Source of the DNA: Andrena cerasifolii
Lineage: Eukaryota > Arthropoda > Insecta > Hymenoptera > Andrenidae
Direction: 5' to 3'
Assembly (NCBI RefSeq): GCF_050908995.1
Contig: NC_135118.1
Span: 13,711,501-13,775,500 of the forward strand
DNA length: 64,000 bases
Shown here: positions 23,479-34,401 of the stretch, one piece after another
Layout of the letters: the number at the start of each line of letters is the position of its first letter
Position numbering within the stretch: the stretch's first letter is position 1
Notes under the pieces: model-generated
Databases searched by the model: none
Told to the model about the DNA's origin: nothing
What the model saw: the letters and a program-made list of their open reading frames with translations, nothing else
Translations under genes and position numbers: made by a program

Positions 23479-24925
23479 AAATTTTTCTATTATCAATTTT
23501 TGAACCACAATTCTTGTGAAAAGCTTTTGCAAACTGTTTATTTGATACTGTATTTAATGCTCTTTTTAAAATTCATGGTGTTGATAAAGAATAGGCTAGT
23601 TGTATCTGTATCATTACTTTCATAAATTGAGAAATTAAATTTTAATTCAATTATGTGTTAGTTTCGCCACGCAATAGTGGCGAAAGCCAAAACGTTTGCT
23701 TTGAGACTATGACTAATGAAATTATTCACGTTTTAAAGTCGCTGCTTCGATTTCTGTTTTTGGCTACATAGAAATGTTTTTTTTTAACAAATATAATTGC
23801 CAAGGTGTATATTATTAGTATATAGGGCCATCCGTTAAAAGTGCAACCTACGCGCGCGCGAACAGACGAAAATGGCAACACCGCCTCACGGACACATTCC
23901 ACTACAACCATTCAACGGCCCGGCCGGAGGGCTGCCAGCGACCGCTGGACAGCAGTGATGCCAGAGCTTCGAGAATTTTAGGTTGGTCTCTTTCAAATTA
24001 ACGTCACAAAAAGCTGTGCGGAATTTCCCGGCCCAGGTAAGCGAGCCGCGCGCTCCGCTTTTATGATCGGTTTACCACTCGCACCCCAGATTACTGTAAT
24101 GAGGTTTGAAAATATTGTCGACTGGTCTCGTGCCCGCATTAATTTAAAAAATTGTAGCTACTACAGGGTTCACCGCGGCGCTATACCCATGTATGGAGAG
24201 ATTTTTCAAAAAATGACATTAACGGAAGCCGACATAGGCGTGCAGTTGAGGAGCTAATAGGTTAAAACATTCAGACACAAATTCAAACACCGCTACAATC
24301 AAAGACACGTCCCATTAGTTATCAGTTGCATTAAGGATAAAATTATAAAAAAGAAAACCAGAACAATAGATTCTGAGGTTTCCAGAACTAACACATAATT
24401 GAATTAAAATTTAATTTCTCAATTTATGAAAGTAATGATACAGATACAACTAGCCTGTTGTTTATCAACACCGTGAATTTTAAAAAGAGCATTAAATACA
24501 GTATCAAATAAACAGTTTGCAAAAGCTTTTCACAAGAATTATGGTTCAAAAATTGATAATAGAAAAATTAAGTAAACGTAAAGTATTTTAAATTATCCAT
24601 CATTAAGAGGGAATAGTTTTTCCTCATTTTTCCGCGCAAATTGCATTCCGATATCTTTTATAGTTCAACAGTTATACGAAAAAGGCCCCAAATTCTTCAA
24701 CCCGGGCCCGGAAATTTCAAATAGCTCTTTGCGACGTTAATTTGAAAGAGACCATCTTAAAATTCTCGAAGTCGGGCATCACTGCTATCCAGCGGTCGCT
24801 GGCAACCCTCCGAACAGCCGGGCCGGTGAATGCTTGTAGTGGAATGCGTCCGTGAGGCGGTGTTGCCATTTTCGTCTGATCGCGCGCGCGTAGGGTGCAG
24901 TTTTAACGGATGACCCTGTACTAAT
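23479..24925. repeat. Two interleaved long inverted repeats
   Basis: Arm A (23479-23664) is mirrored by A' (about 24390-24575), around GCAAACTGTTTATTTGATAC and its complement. Arm B (about 23812-24038) is mirrored by B' (about 24690-24915), around CGAAAATGGCAACACCGCCT and its complement. The order is A-B-A'-B', so neither pair nests in the other; in RNA this is a pseudoknot-like topology. Arms are roughly 85-95% identical by eye. No target duplication or protein was found. They may be two pairs of opposite-facing repeat insertions or a rearranged palindrome. Confidence 0.75.
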
Positions 24926-25995
24926 ACAATCAAGACCAATGCTGCATACCAATCAACAAAAAACTGAGTGCAAAAACACGTTTTCGTGCTGTCATTTTGT
25001 GGATGTTTTTGGAAGGATCCACGGGCCACTATAGAATTAAAATTTTGGTGTATAAGAGGTGGTTTAGGCTCAAATGTCAATCCACCGAAAATTATGGGTC
25101 AGTCCACTGTTGCGCTGATAGCCTCAATTTATTATTGCCAGATAGGTGACTAGATTTGTGATCGAACCTTTGATTATCGATTAAAAAGTACTGTCCACAG
25201 CACGTGAGATTTAATTAGTTCCAAGGTCTGACGAAATATAGCAATACTGTTTAATTAAATTACAAATAAACTAATACTTGAAAAATGTACGCCATAATTA
25301 TACGAGTAATCATCGAACACCGTAGGTTTTCGCCATAAATCAAAGCAAGCAGATTTTTCTTTGATATCCCTTTGATCCACGGAAACGTCCCAATCAAGAA
25401 GCCTTAAAAACTGCGTGAGCCCTCTGCGTGCTCGCGTAACCCGCACCTAAGCCGAAAACTTTCGGCCAGGACAATTGAATTCTTCGCGATTAATCGAATG
25501 AACCGATCGACTCGTCGGAAGAAGATCAGGAACGATTAGGGGCTTCGTGGAGCTTAATTATTTTACAGTCGAGAGCGTCCTTCACTATTGTGCACCCTCT
25601 TCGAAATCCTGTGGGCTCCTCTTATCGAATTCTCCAAGCCAGTTCTGGTCGCTCCTATGGGAATCCTTTGGAGGCACCGAAATCTCAAGCTATCCCAATT
25701 TAATTATCCGCCAGTGATTAATGGACAATGCCGAAAACTCTTCCCATTCCTTCAAACCGACACGCTTACCGCATTGTTCTGCCGTTCACGCGGTAACTGT
25801 TTCATTCCCACTGTCATTTTCGACGCGTTCTGTCTTAGAAAGCTCGTTGAAATTCGGGCCTAAATTCCTGTAAATAGTGCACCACTAAATCTAGCAACGA
25901 GAAAGCGTTGTTGGATCACTAGGCTTTTATTAGATCCAACTCAATGACGCGCCAGCCTGGTAACTCCTGTTCGGTAGCTGTTTTCAAAATATCAG
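24926..25995. other. Non-coding, no gene seen
   Basis: No supportable gene or repeat end. Short frames only. Confidence 0.5.
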
Positions 25996-25997
25996 TA

Positions 25998-26930
25998 GGG
26001 GAGACCGGGGCAAAGTGGGACGAAAAATGTTTGAAGTCGAATAAAATTTTTCCCTTTCAATAAAAATGTGTGAAAATAGATTTATAATATAATTTGAACG
26101 TTACTATTGATAAATGACGAATATCAATACTTAAAATAAACTTAAAGTATATTAAAATTCAACTTGAAAAGAAAATGCAAAATCGACCACTTTACCCCAT
26201 ATATGGGGTAAAGGGAACAGAAATAAAATGCGTGTTTTAATGAAGGATATAATTATAAAATCAACTTTATTAGAACTTTTAAACTATTTAAACTATTTTT
26301 TTTTTAAATATATTTCATTAATACAAGCTTAATGTTAATAATTTTTACTTTGTAACTTTGTACTTTGTGTTACTAACCTAAACTCATTTTCTCCTGAAAA
26401 TGTGTTTTTAAAGGAACTTTGTTTACATGAACAGTCTGACATGTTATAAATAAAACAAATACATACATAATTTTTAATAAAATACGTACTTATATTATCT
26501 AAATAAATTTAGATATCACTCGCGCATCTTTTCCTGGCAGCTCAGTTTACCCCAGTCACTTTACCCCGAATGTGTACTCAGTGGAAAATTAATTATTTAA
26601 TAATGTTAGGATTAATGTTTTCTCAAACGCGTGTACATGTATGTTTATAAGCTTGTTATAAACACGCAGAAAAAAATGGAGTTAAAATAACACATTTAAG
26701 ATTCATTTATCCAAAAAGCTAAATTGAAAAAAAAAAATTGGAAGTCTCTAAAACTTCATTTTTAATTTTTTAAATGAATTTCCATTTTTCGATACCTGAA
26801 TGCGCATAATTATCATTGTCGTATTACATGCATTTATTACGTCACCAAAATTTGTAAATATATTCTATTGTTAAAGAATAAATTAAGGAAGCTCATTTTA
26901 CCCCGGGGTTCACTTTGCCCCGGTCTCCCC
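25998..26930. mobile_element. Element with GGGGAGACCGGGGCAAAG termini and TA duplication
   Basis: TA at 25996-25997 and 26931-26932 flanks perfect inverted ends GGGGAGACCGGGGCAAAGTG and its complement, the right copy differing after AAAGTG. Inside, the motif recurs as CTTTACCCCATATATGGGGTAAAG (about 26190-26213), TTTACCCCAGTCACTTTACCCC (about 26548-26570) and TTTTACCCCGG near the end. These may be repeated transposase-binding sites. The 933-bp interior is AT-rich with no transposase. TA duplication and terminal form suggest the Tc1/mariner/pogo group, but the family is not certain. Confidence 0.75.
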
Positions 26931-26932
26931 TA

Positions 26933-27535
26933 TGTAATCGGTCCAAGTATTCGTTTCTTATCCGGGTTCGCAACAACGTTACTGGAGAAGGACTGCGCGA
27001 AAGGATCCAAGAGACTGTTGAATTTCATCGGCACGGTAAACGCGAGACTTGCACAACGAGAACTAAAAACATCTCAATTATGCAAACTCGTTACCGTGCG
27101 AGTAAGGGGAGTGTATACTATCGCGCGGTTACGTGATTAAAAAAATTGAAATTCTCGTTACGAAATCGGAGATAAAGAATTCAGATAACCGAATCAGCCT
27201 CGTCATTAAACGCGTACGCGGTGAAACTGAAACAGCGACTCTCCGCGCGCATGTTTCAAACTGCATACGCAAACCTGACAAAGGTGCATATATTGAAACG
27301 AGTCAAGGGAGGATTTTTATCTCACCGCGCATTTCAAATCGCGTCTCGGTCTGGCAAGCAACATTTATTCATCGGACTTATTCCTTCTAATAATTATTAT
27401 TATTATTATTAATCCTCTTTATATAGGTAGATCGATATAACATCCAAATATATTTTTATATTCTATATGCTAATGTACAAGGGTTGTTTTTCATTAGTCA
27501 TTCTGTTTTGCCTTAAATTTCACCCTTAAGAGGTC
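26933..27535. other. Non-coding; short (ATT)n run
   Basis: Short frames only. A small run of ATT triplets lies at about 27388-27410. Confidence 0.5.
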
Positions 27536-27622
27536 ATGCCTACATGTGAAGTCTGAGAACACAGGTGTTTCCGTTTTCTTTATTGTAAAACTTGCAAACT
27601 TTTTTTAAATAAAATTGACCCC
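27536..27622. mobile_element. Fragment of group A palindromic element
   Basis: TTAAGAGGTCATGCCTACAT and the following 60 bp align to the left end of the element at 17219-17946 (TTAAGGGGTTATGCCTACCT). It breaks off where the group C element begins at the next TTAA. Only one arm terminus is present. Confidence 0.7.
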
Positions 27623-28302
27623 TTAAAAGGTTATGTCTAGTTAGCTGGCGAAAAAGAACGCGATTTTCGGGAATTTTTTGTGGAATATCTAGTGTATATT
27701 TTTTTACAAGTATTCGCTTAATTTAAAAGTACATCTTTGCAGCAACTCTCAGTAATTTTGTGATAGAAAAACATAAAAAAAAACAATGAATAGCAGCCAT
27801 TCTCGCGGAAGCCGCTTTGATAATGGCGCTGTGCGGTTAGCACGATTTTTCTGAGCCGGCTCATCTAAAATTCAAAATTCAAAATGATTCTGATAATATA
27901 TGGTTGAATTCAGTAGATGAACGAAGGATTCTGCAAAAAAAATATTTTTAACAAAACGGCGGTCGTTTAACCCAAAATCACGATATCTCGATGTCTTAAA
28001 TGTCGAATGTCTGTTCGTTTTTTGTTATTAAAAAATAGGGTTTTTGTTAAAGTAAAATCTACTGAATTCAACCATATATTAACATATTTTTTTTTAATTT
28101 TTAATTTTAGATGATTCGGCTCAGAGAATGGCTGTTATTCGTTCATTTTTAATGTTTTTCTATAACAAAATTACTGAGACTTTCTGCACATATCTACTTT
28201 TAAAATAAGCGAATAATTGTAAAAAATATACAGTAGATATTCCACAAAAAATTCCCGAAAATCGCTTTGTTTTTCGCCAGCTAACTAGGCATATCCCCTT
28301 AA
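27623..28302. mobile_element. TTAAGGGG palindromic element, group C
   Basis: TTAA at 27623-27626 and 28299-28302 encloses 672 bp. The left end AAGGTTATGTCTAGTTAGCTGG and the complement of the right end, GGGGATATGCCTAGTTAGCTGG, pair and continue through CGATTTTCGGGAATTTTTTGTG. The inner part (GAGCCGGCTCATCTAAAATT) resembles the inner part of group A (GACCTGGTTCATCTGAAATT), so A and C are related subfamilies. It is non-coding. Confidence 0.8.
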
Positions 28303-28748
28303 GGGGATCTTCCGGTCTAGAGCCCAAAAATTAGGTGATCTTTAGGAATTAATTAAAGGAAAACTATTATAGATAATTTAATGGGACTTTCTGCATTATA
28401 TTAAGCATATCTTATGTTATAGAAATATATTTTTTGTTTTGTAATTAATCATTGTCGACGGCACTGGGGCGTCGTTAAAGTCAAGGCATCAAAAAATTGA
28501 TCCAAATCGGTGGGACCTGTATCTCCAAAAGTTATTATCCGATTCGACTGAAACTTTTTTTATTTTGAAGAACATACCTCTGGCTAGGGGGGTAACCAGA
28601 ACAAAATACAAAATAACATTTGTTTAGAAAATAACAACACTTGAAGTTTGAAATCTCTTTTTCCCTATATTTTTCACCCTTTCAACGCCTTTGAAAATTA
28701 TAAATTTTCAATTTTTTGTATTTCTTTCCGGTATCCCCCTAGCCCTCA
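28299..28748. mobile_element. Truncated group B palindromic element
   Basis: It begins at the TTAA that closes group C and reads GGGGATCTTCCGGTCTAGAG. It then follows the complement of 18250-18676 closely, including the GGTGGGACCTGTATCTCCAA and CTATATTTTTCACCCTT stretches. It stops at about 28748 without a second TTAA, so roughly 60% of the element is present. Confidence 0.78.
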
Positions 28749-31545
28749 AACTTGGTCTGAAAGATAGAGCGTGGGAAGTATTGTTCCTTTGTTAATCGTG
28801 GGGATGCAACACCATTTGCCAACGCTGGCTTAGTTATACTCGACAAGTGTCAAGGGAATTAAAATGAATCGAACAATGAACTGAATGCTTAATCCCCTTC
28901 AACATTCAAGAGAATACATACGCGGAATCTCGCGCGTAAACTTTCGTGCGTGAACGTGGATGAGACACCTCGATTTTGAAGTTCCCTTCCGGGAATGAGA
29001 ATCGTCTTTATTACCGCCCTGAGTCACCCCGTTTATTTCTCGGTGTGCAAATAAGGAGAACGCCGGCGCGCTATTTTTCTTGCAAATTTTCTCCGGGCAT
29101 AATTAAAATAGATCCCCTGGGACCGCTTGGATTTGCGTTTCTCGCGGGATCCGTGTCGTTGGTACGGGCCGGCGGGCTTTCCACCGTTTGTCGCGCTGTT
29201 TCCTTTCTACGTTTTGGCCGCCGTCGTGCCCGCCACGTGTACCGATTTAAATTCAGCCCTCGCCAGAGCCACGATCCACCCCGCTAATAAGTGTTTTCTT
29301 TCCAAACAGACAGCGGCCGACCGCTTGTCTTCCGTGCCTCCGGCTTCATTACCGCCGCGGCAATAACTCCTCCTCTACAAGCTTTCGATCATCAAGCTCC
29401 CTTTTCCCGTCTGCGCGTCTTTTTTTCGAACGTCGTCACCGTCCTCCAAAAGTATTCCGCGCGGGCACATCTATTACGCGATTCGAGTATCGAAAAAAGC
29501 TTCCACAGCAACCGTCACGTTTCAAATAACTCTTCTGTAAAAAAAATACACCGCAAAACTGTGTATTCTCCAGGTTTGTTAAATGCTCGGAGGAAGAAGA
29601 TGTTTCCTGCCTCCGTTGAGATCCAATCTCACACTTGCAGTCGGCGCTGTACCTTCTAAAAGTCGATCTCACTTTCGATTTAGCTTAAGGCGGCCCGCGC
29701 TTTTGTAATCTCCATAAAAGTGTATGTAACAGGAATCGTAGAAAATGAAATTGTCAGTGCCCGAGCTGAAATAAGAAGATTCGACTGCGGGGTGTTGTAG
29801 CTTCGTCGCGGGGATCTCAAACGCGCGTGTTATTATTGTGTAAGAAAGGGACGAAGAAACCAGCGTTCACTCGTATTCGAACGATGCAAATCTCGTCCCT
29901 GTTCTTTCGAGTTTATCGCGACGCCTCGGCGCGATTCGCTGACATAAAACTAGGGAAAGAGGGACAAACACGCTTTTACGATGGACTTATACGCCCGGAA
30001 GACAGTTTTCCATGCGGCGTATGACGCCTGGTTGGACATCGACGCAGTGCAACCTTCTACGACACTCGTACGCGATTATTTCACGATCGATTGTCGCTGG
30101 GAAAAAAGCTGCCCGTCAGGAAGCATAGTTGGCGAACTGTAGCGAGGAGATTTAAAAACATCCAATTATGCAAATGAACCAGCACTGTATTCATCCTGCA
30201 GAATAAATTCGTTCAAAGTGGATTTTACGATGTGCCCCTGGCATTCAAGGTAAAACTGCTAACAGCTGGAAAGCTTCTATAATAATGGGGATTAATTAGT
30301 AAATGGAATTCACTTCAATCGTTTCTGGCTACAAAAGATTACAGGACATAATTTGATAAAACTTTCGACTTCTAACTATCTCGTTTCCTCCCCTTTTATC
30401 GTTGCAGGACCAGTGTTCTCTGTATTTTGCCCTGAAAAGTTCATCGAAAATTGCAGTAATTAATCCGCAGAGAATGTTCCCTTCAGTTATTATAGAGTAC
30501 TAGCTTATCAAAAAGTCGGAGCTGGCTTCCATGAAATTATACGAAACCGTTCCTAAATATTATCAAGCTTCTCCTGCTGTTAATTAAGGAGAATTTTCTT
30601 ACCGTTCCCGCGAATTGGAAATGCTGTGATTACCTTGACCGTGCAACAGTAACGCTGTGCACGAAGTCGCAGTATCGCGGTATAATTCCAGAAAGTATGG
30701 CTGGGGTCTAGTCTTCCTATTGCTTCTTCCCTTACACGGGTTACAAGGGGGATTAAACTTTTTCTTCCAATTACACTTTTGTCATAAATATCCCGGCGGT
30801 TGTTTTATCACAAGATCGTAAGCCCTGGGTAACTGCTTATCCGAAAGTGCAGCAGCGAGTGGCTCAGTCCGCGGAATGTAATGCAATCTCGGCACTATCG
30901 CGTAACGTTCCCCGAGTCCCGGTTAAAGGACGCCGGGAAGCAAAGCGGCGCGCGATTACTGAAAAGTTAAACAAGTTCAGCTGTAATCCTGTTTTCATGA
31001 AAATGCACGGCGAAGTGTTCGCTTTTGTGCCGCGTAATCCTATACTATCGCGCGGAGCGGCTTTGCTTCTCGCGGGCAGACACTTTAAAGCGGCTGAAAA
31101 CCCTCCAGCGGCCGCAAGAAACCCGTAACAGTCAGGGTTAGTGAAATCCTCGTTATACCGGTGCGTAACCGATTCTTTAACCGTGCTTTAATATGCAAGA
31201 AAAAGGGAAACGTCAAGCGACTCCCCGCAGGACACCGTAATACCGGGAAAAAACGAGCAGAAGCGCAGGAATGACGATGCCAGCCGCGGTATAAAAATAA
31301 TGATCCGTAACGATGTTACAGGGAAAAAGCGTTCTGCATATTCTCAACGTACCTGCCTGATTCCGTTACGCTCCTGCGCGCTAGTGTCCGTTTAGGTGAA
31401 ATTTTATCGCGAGGCAAAAAAATTGTCGACTAATGATTTACTGCGAATTTGCTCCCCCGATATTTTAGCTGTGAAATTTCCAAGTTATGCAGTAATGGAG
31501 GATGACTCTGTTACTATATCAATATTCTTGCAACTCTTAAGCAGG
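28749..31545. other. No identified gene; CpG-rich at 28.97-29.42 kb
   Basis: A consensus-like splice acceptor (TGTTTTCTTTCCAAACAG) ends at 29312, and open frames follow in two phases, but I recognise no protein. The 30847-31128 frame overlaps a diverged repeat block shared with 33365-33465. The rest has no supportable feature. Confidence 0.4.
30947..31062 (+). repeat. Diverged repeat block, copy 1
   Basis: The stretch GAAAAGTTAAACAAGTTCAG ... TGTAATCCTGTTTTC ... GTAATCCT ... ATCGCGCGG aligns over about 100 bp to 33365-33465 in the same orientation, roughly 70% by eye. Short encoded peptides share EKLxKxxCNPVFxK, but most other residues differ, so conserved coding is not supported. Confidence 0.5.
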
Positions 31546-31691
31546 GTATCGACTTCGTGAGGATTCCTCGCGAGGCACGCCACGCGGGGTGAGTTCCCCG
31601 GTCCTTTTCACTTTGCGCAAAGTGATCATGTCGGGGAGTCTCCAGGATCTCCACTCCGCGAGGCGTGCTTCGCGAGGAATCCTCGATACCC
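31546..31691. repeat. GC-rich inverted repeat
   Basis: GGTATCGACTTCGTGAGGAT ... GCGAGGCACGCC is mirrored by GGCGTGCTTCGCGAGGAATC ... GATACC. The total span is 146 bp, with an extra small palindrome CACTTTGCGCAAAGTG near the centre (31609-31624). Confidence 0.7.
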
Positions 31692-31701
31692 CGCTTCAAG
31701 G

Positions 31702-31886
31702 AAGGCTCTCACTGCGCCTCGCCTCGGCTCATTTTATTTTCCATTTGCTTTTCTTATGTAGTTTGACAATTTGACTCACACCGCGCCTCACCTCGGCGCT
31801 ACTTCGAGCCGCGGAATCTTCCTCGAGAATATTTTGAGGAAGAGACGCGAAGCGAGCCGAGGCGAGGCGTAGTGAGAGCTTACCTT
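31702..31886. mobile_element. GC-rich foldback MITE, copy 1
   Basis: The ends AAGGCTCTCACTGCGCCTCG and the complement of CGAGGCGTAGTGAGAGCTTA form a foldback of CGCCTCG-type words 185 bp long. A second copy in reverse orientation is at 43290-43469, sharing the interior GTAGTTTGACAATTTGACTCAC and CTTCCTCGA(G/A)AATATTTTGAGG. It is non-coding and no target duplication was identified. Confidence 0.7.
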
Positions 31887-31932
31887 TAATTGCCGATGCC
31901 CTTATCATACAAAAGGAGCGTTTAAAGTCGAC

Positions 31933-33052
31933 AGAGTGACCCAACAATGAGGTCTTTTTAGCCTCTTTTTGGTCCCACGATTTTGGAACTGAATTTTGTG
32001 CCAAATGATACCTTACGATGAGACATCAATGATAACAAATTTTCGAGTTGAGGTGAGAATTAGTTTCTGAGATATGGAAGGTCAAAGGACGGAACATTCG
32101 TTAACGCGTCAATTCATACGCTTCGATGTACGAACTTCTATGTCAGTCAGACTGATAACAACGAATTTGAACTTAGATTTTCAAAATTCACGAAAAAAAA
32201 ATAAAAATCAAGAAATAGGAATGCCTGTGTAGTGGGTGTTGTTTTAAATATATCGTCTACCATATTAAATCGGTCATTGTGAGTTTTACTGACTGCTAAC
32301 AAAGAATTTGAACTTAGATTTTCAAAATTCACGAAAAAAAGAAAATAAAAATCAAGAAATATAAATGTCTGTGTAGTGGGTCCTTTTTTTAATATATTGC
32401 CCACCATGTTGAATCGGCCATAGTGAATTTTGAAAATCTATGTTCAAATTTATTATTAGCTGCCAGCAAAACTCACAATGGCAGATTCAATATGGTGGAC
32501 GATATTAAAAAAAAACACTACACAGTCATTCATATTTCATGATTTTTATTTTTTTTCGTGAATTTTGAAAATCTAAGTGCAAATTCGTTGTTAGCAGTCA
32601 GCAAAACCTCTGGGAATAATTGATTAAATTATCGGACTGACATAAAAGTCCGTACATCGAAGCGTATGGGCTAGTGTTCCTGATTTCTCCATATTTTTTG
32701 TTTCTCGAGAAATCAGAAATGAGATCATATTTCTTGAGATTTCTCGAGAATTCTCGAGAAATTTTATAATTGCTCATTTCTTATTTCTCGAGAAATACTA
32801 TAATTTCTCGAGAAACTTAAGTCTAGGAAAAATATTATTAAATTCTCGAGAAAGCATTCTCGAGAAGGAACACTAGTATGGGCTGACGCATTAACGAATT
32901 TTCACTTCATTGACCTCCCATATCTCAGAAACTAATTATCACTTCAACCTGAAAATTTCGTGTGATTGATGTCTCATCATAAGGTATCGCCTCGCATAAA
33001 ATTCAGTTCCAAAACGGTGGGACCAAAAAGGGGCTATTTTTGGGTCACTCTT
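31933..33052. mobile_element. 1.1-kb palindromic element with a nested hAT MITE
   Basis: AGAGTGACCCAACAATGAGG at the left mirrors the right end TTTTTGGGTCACTCT. The arms pair along their length: the GATACCTTACGATGAGACAT, TTTCTGAGATATGGAAGGTC and CGCTTCGATGTACG stretches each have a complement on the right. Inner 120-bp direct repeats at 32160-32285 and 32290-32410 (TTGAACTTAGATTTTCAAAA) also have inverted partners at 32420-32600. The right arm is interrupted by the 204-bp hAT MITE at 32672-32875. Removing it and one TSD restores the pairing. It is non-coding. Confidence 0.78.
32672..32875. mobile_element. hAT MITE built of CTCGAG palindromes, perfect TSD
   Basis: GTATGGGC at 32664-32671 is repeated exactly at 32876-32883. 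The element starts TAGTGTTCCT and ends AGGAACACTA, a 10-bp inverted terminus of hAT form. Its 204 bp contain seven copies of TTCTCGAGAA or near variants, that is, seven CTCGAG sites. It lies inside the right arm of the 31933-33052 palindrome, so it is younger than that element. Confidence 0.9.
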
Positions 33053-34396
33053 TGTATTCTTAATATTTACAAATATTTCTTGAGAAGAAATTGAAGGGTC
33101 CTTATAGAAAACACTGTGAGTGGGAAAAATCAAATTCTATACTTGACGCGTAGAACATTTTGAGGAGTTTTCTACCAGAATTCTTTAATTGCCGAAATAG
33201 AATGATGCCTAATTAAACTTGTATTACAAAGTGCCTAATATTTTATTCTGTTTCCCTCCACCTCGGGAATCGACGCCATTTACAAAACGCGACTCGTCAT
33301 CGTCACCTTACATCCCCATTACAGTGACTGCAGTAAGAGGGCCACTTCGAAGCAAGTCAAATTTCCCCGTCGTTACCGAAAAGTTAAGTAAGTCTCGGTG
33401 TAATCCTGTTTTCCTGAAAACATGCGCTGAAACCATCCGCCTTGTGCAATGTAATCCTGCAGGATCGCGCGGCGCCCGCCTCCGCCGCCGAAGGAAGGGA
33501 GGGCGGAGGAATATTCCGTAGCGAGCGATGATAATTAAATCAGAATAATTAAATGGACGGAGCTGTTGCGATGACAAACAACAATAACTTCGCAATTGCA
33601 GCGGCGCGTACACTACTAGAACGGAGTAATCAACGACGAACAACTCCCACCGACTGAGCGTAATTAATTCCCGTAATTAATTAATCCCTTCGACTTGCCA
33701 ATTCCGGGCTATTGCGCGACTCTAGCCGTGGCACCAGCAAAGACATCGCGAGGCAGTTTTTAATTGCGCTCGCTCAAAGACAAACGCGGGGGTAGAAGAT
33801 TACGATGCCGTAGTGTCGCGCGGCTAGCATTTCTCAGCGGCACGCGATGCGGAAGAAATGGAAGCGGAGGGGCATTAATGCAATTATGCGGGCGGTGGGA
33901 GAAGATACAGTCGCCGCGAAAGAAGGACCATCGGAAAGATTACACCGACTTACTTTCCGTTACATTTTCTCCGCACAATGCTGCTATTATCGCGGGGGGA
34001 TCTCCCGTAAAGCTGTACTCACGTATTCCCCGTTTCTTTCTTCCATTCTCGAATACACGAATTCAGTGTTATCTCGAGCAGCCCCATCCAATTCGGAACG
34101 AGATAAATTTCCACGGTCACGCGGCAAAACACTGCAGCCAGATATTCCTGGCTGGTGTGAGGGCAGTATTAACACGTATGCCTCCTGTCCCGCATACAGG
34201 TCAGAATGAGTCTGACTCGCGCGTCCCCTGATGTCAATCAAATGCACCATGTATGACCGCATCACTGCGTACAAGACAAAGCCTCTTCAAAGTTTTATAA
34301 TAACACGAGAATGTCGAGTGGTAAAGGTTTTAGCTCTTACATATCTACACGGAAATGCACGTATGGGAGCAAGTCGATTTAAATAACTGATTGTGA
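33053..34396. other. Non-coding; includes second diverged repeat block
   Basis: 33365-33465 (GAAAAGTTAAGTAAGTCTCG ... TGTAATCCTGTTTTCCTGAA) matches 30947-31062. A 155-codon frame at 33764-34231 opens from TTG and is unrecognised. The 33440-34000 part is CpG-rich. Confidence 0.45.
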
Positions 34397-34401
34397 GGAC
34401 G

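Noticed and set aside
23840..23860. CG-alternating run (CGCGCGCG) as a Z-DNA or CpG-island signal
   Set aside because: It is only a short stretch within inverted repeat arm B and is mirrored at 24885-24895, so it belongs to the repeat.
32147..32407. Minus-strand frame with a duplicated FLDFYFxFFVNFENLSSNSL peptide
   Set aside because: The duplication is the DNA repeat inside the 31933-33052 palindrome, not a protein repeat.
33764..34231. 155-codon frame in CpG-rich DNA
   Set aside because: It opens from TTG, has no homology I can recall, and CpG-rich DNA yields long chance frames.
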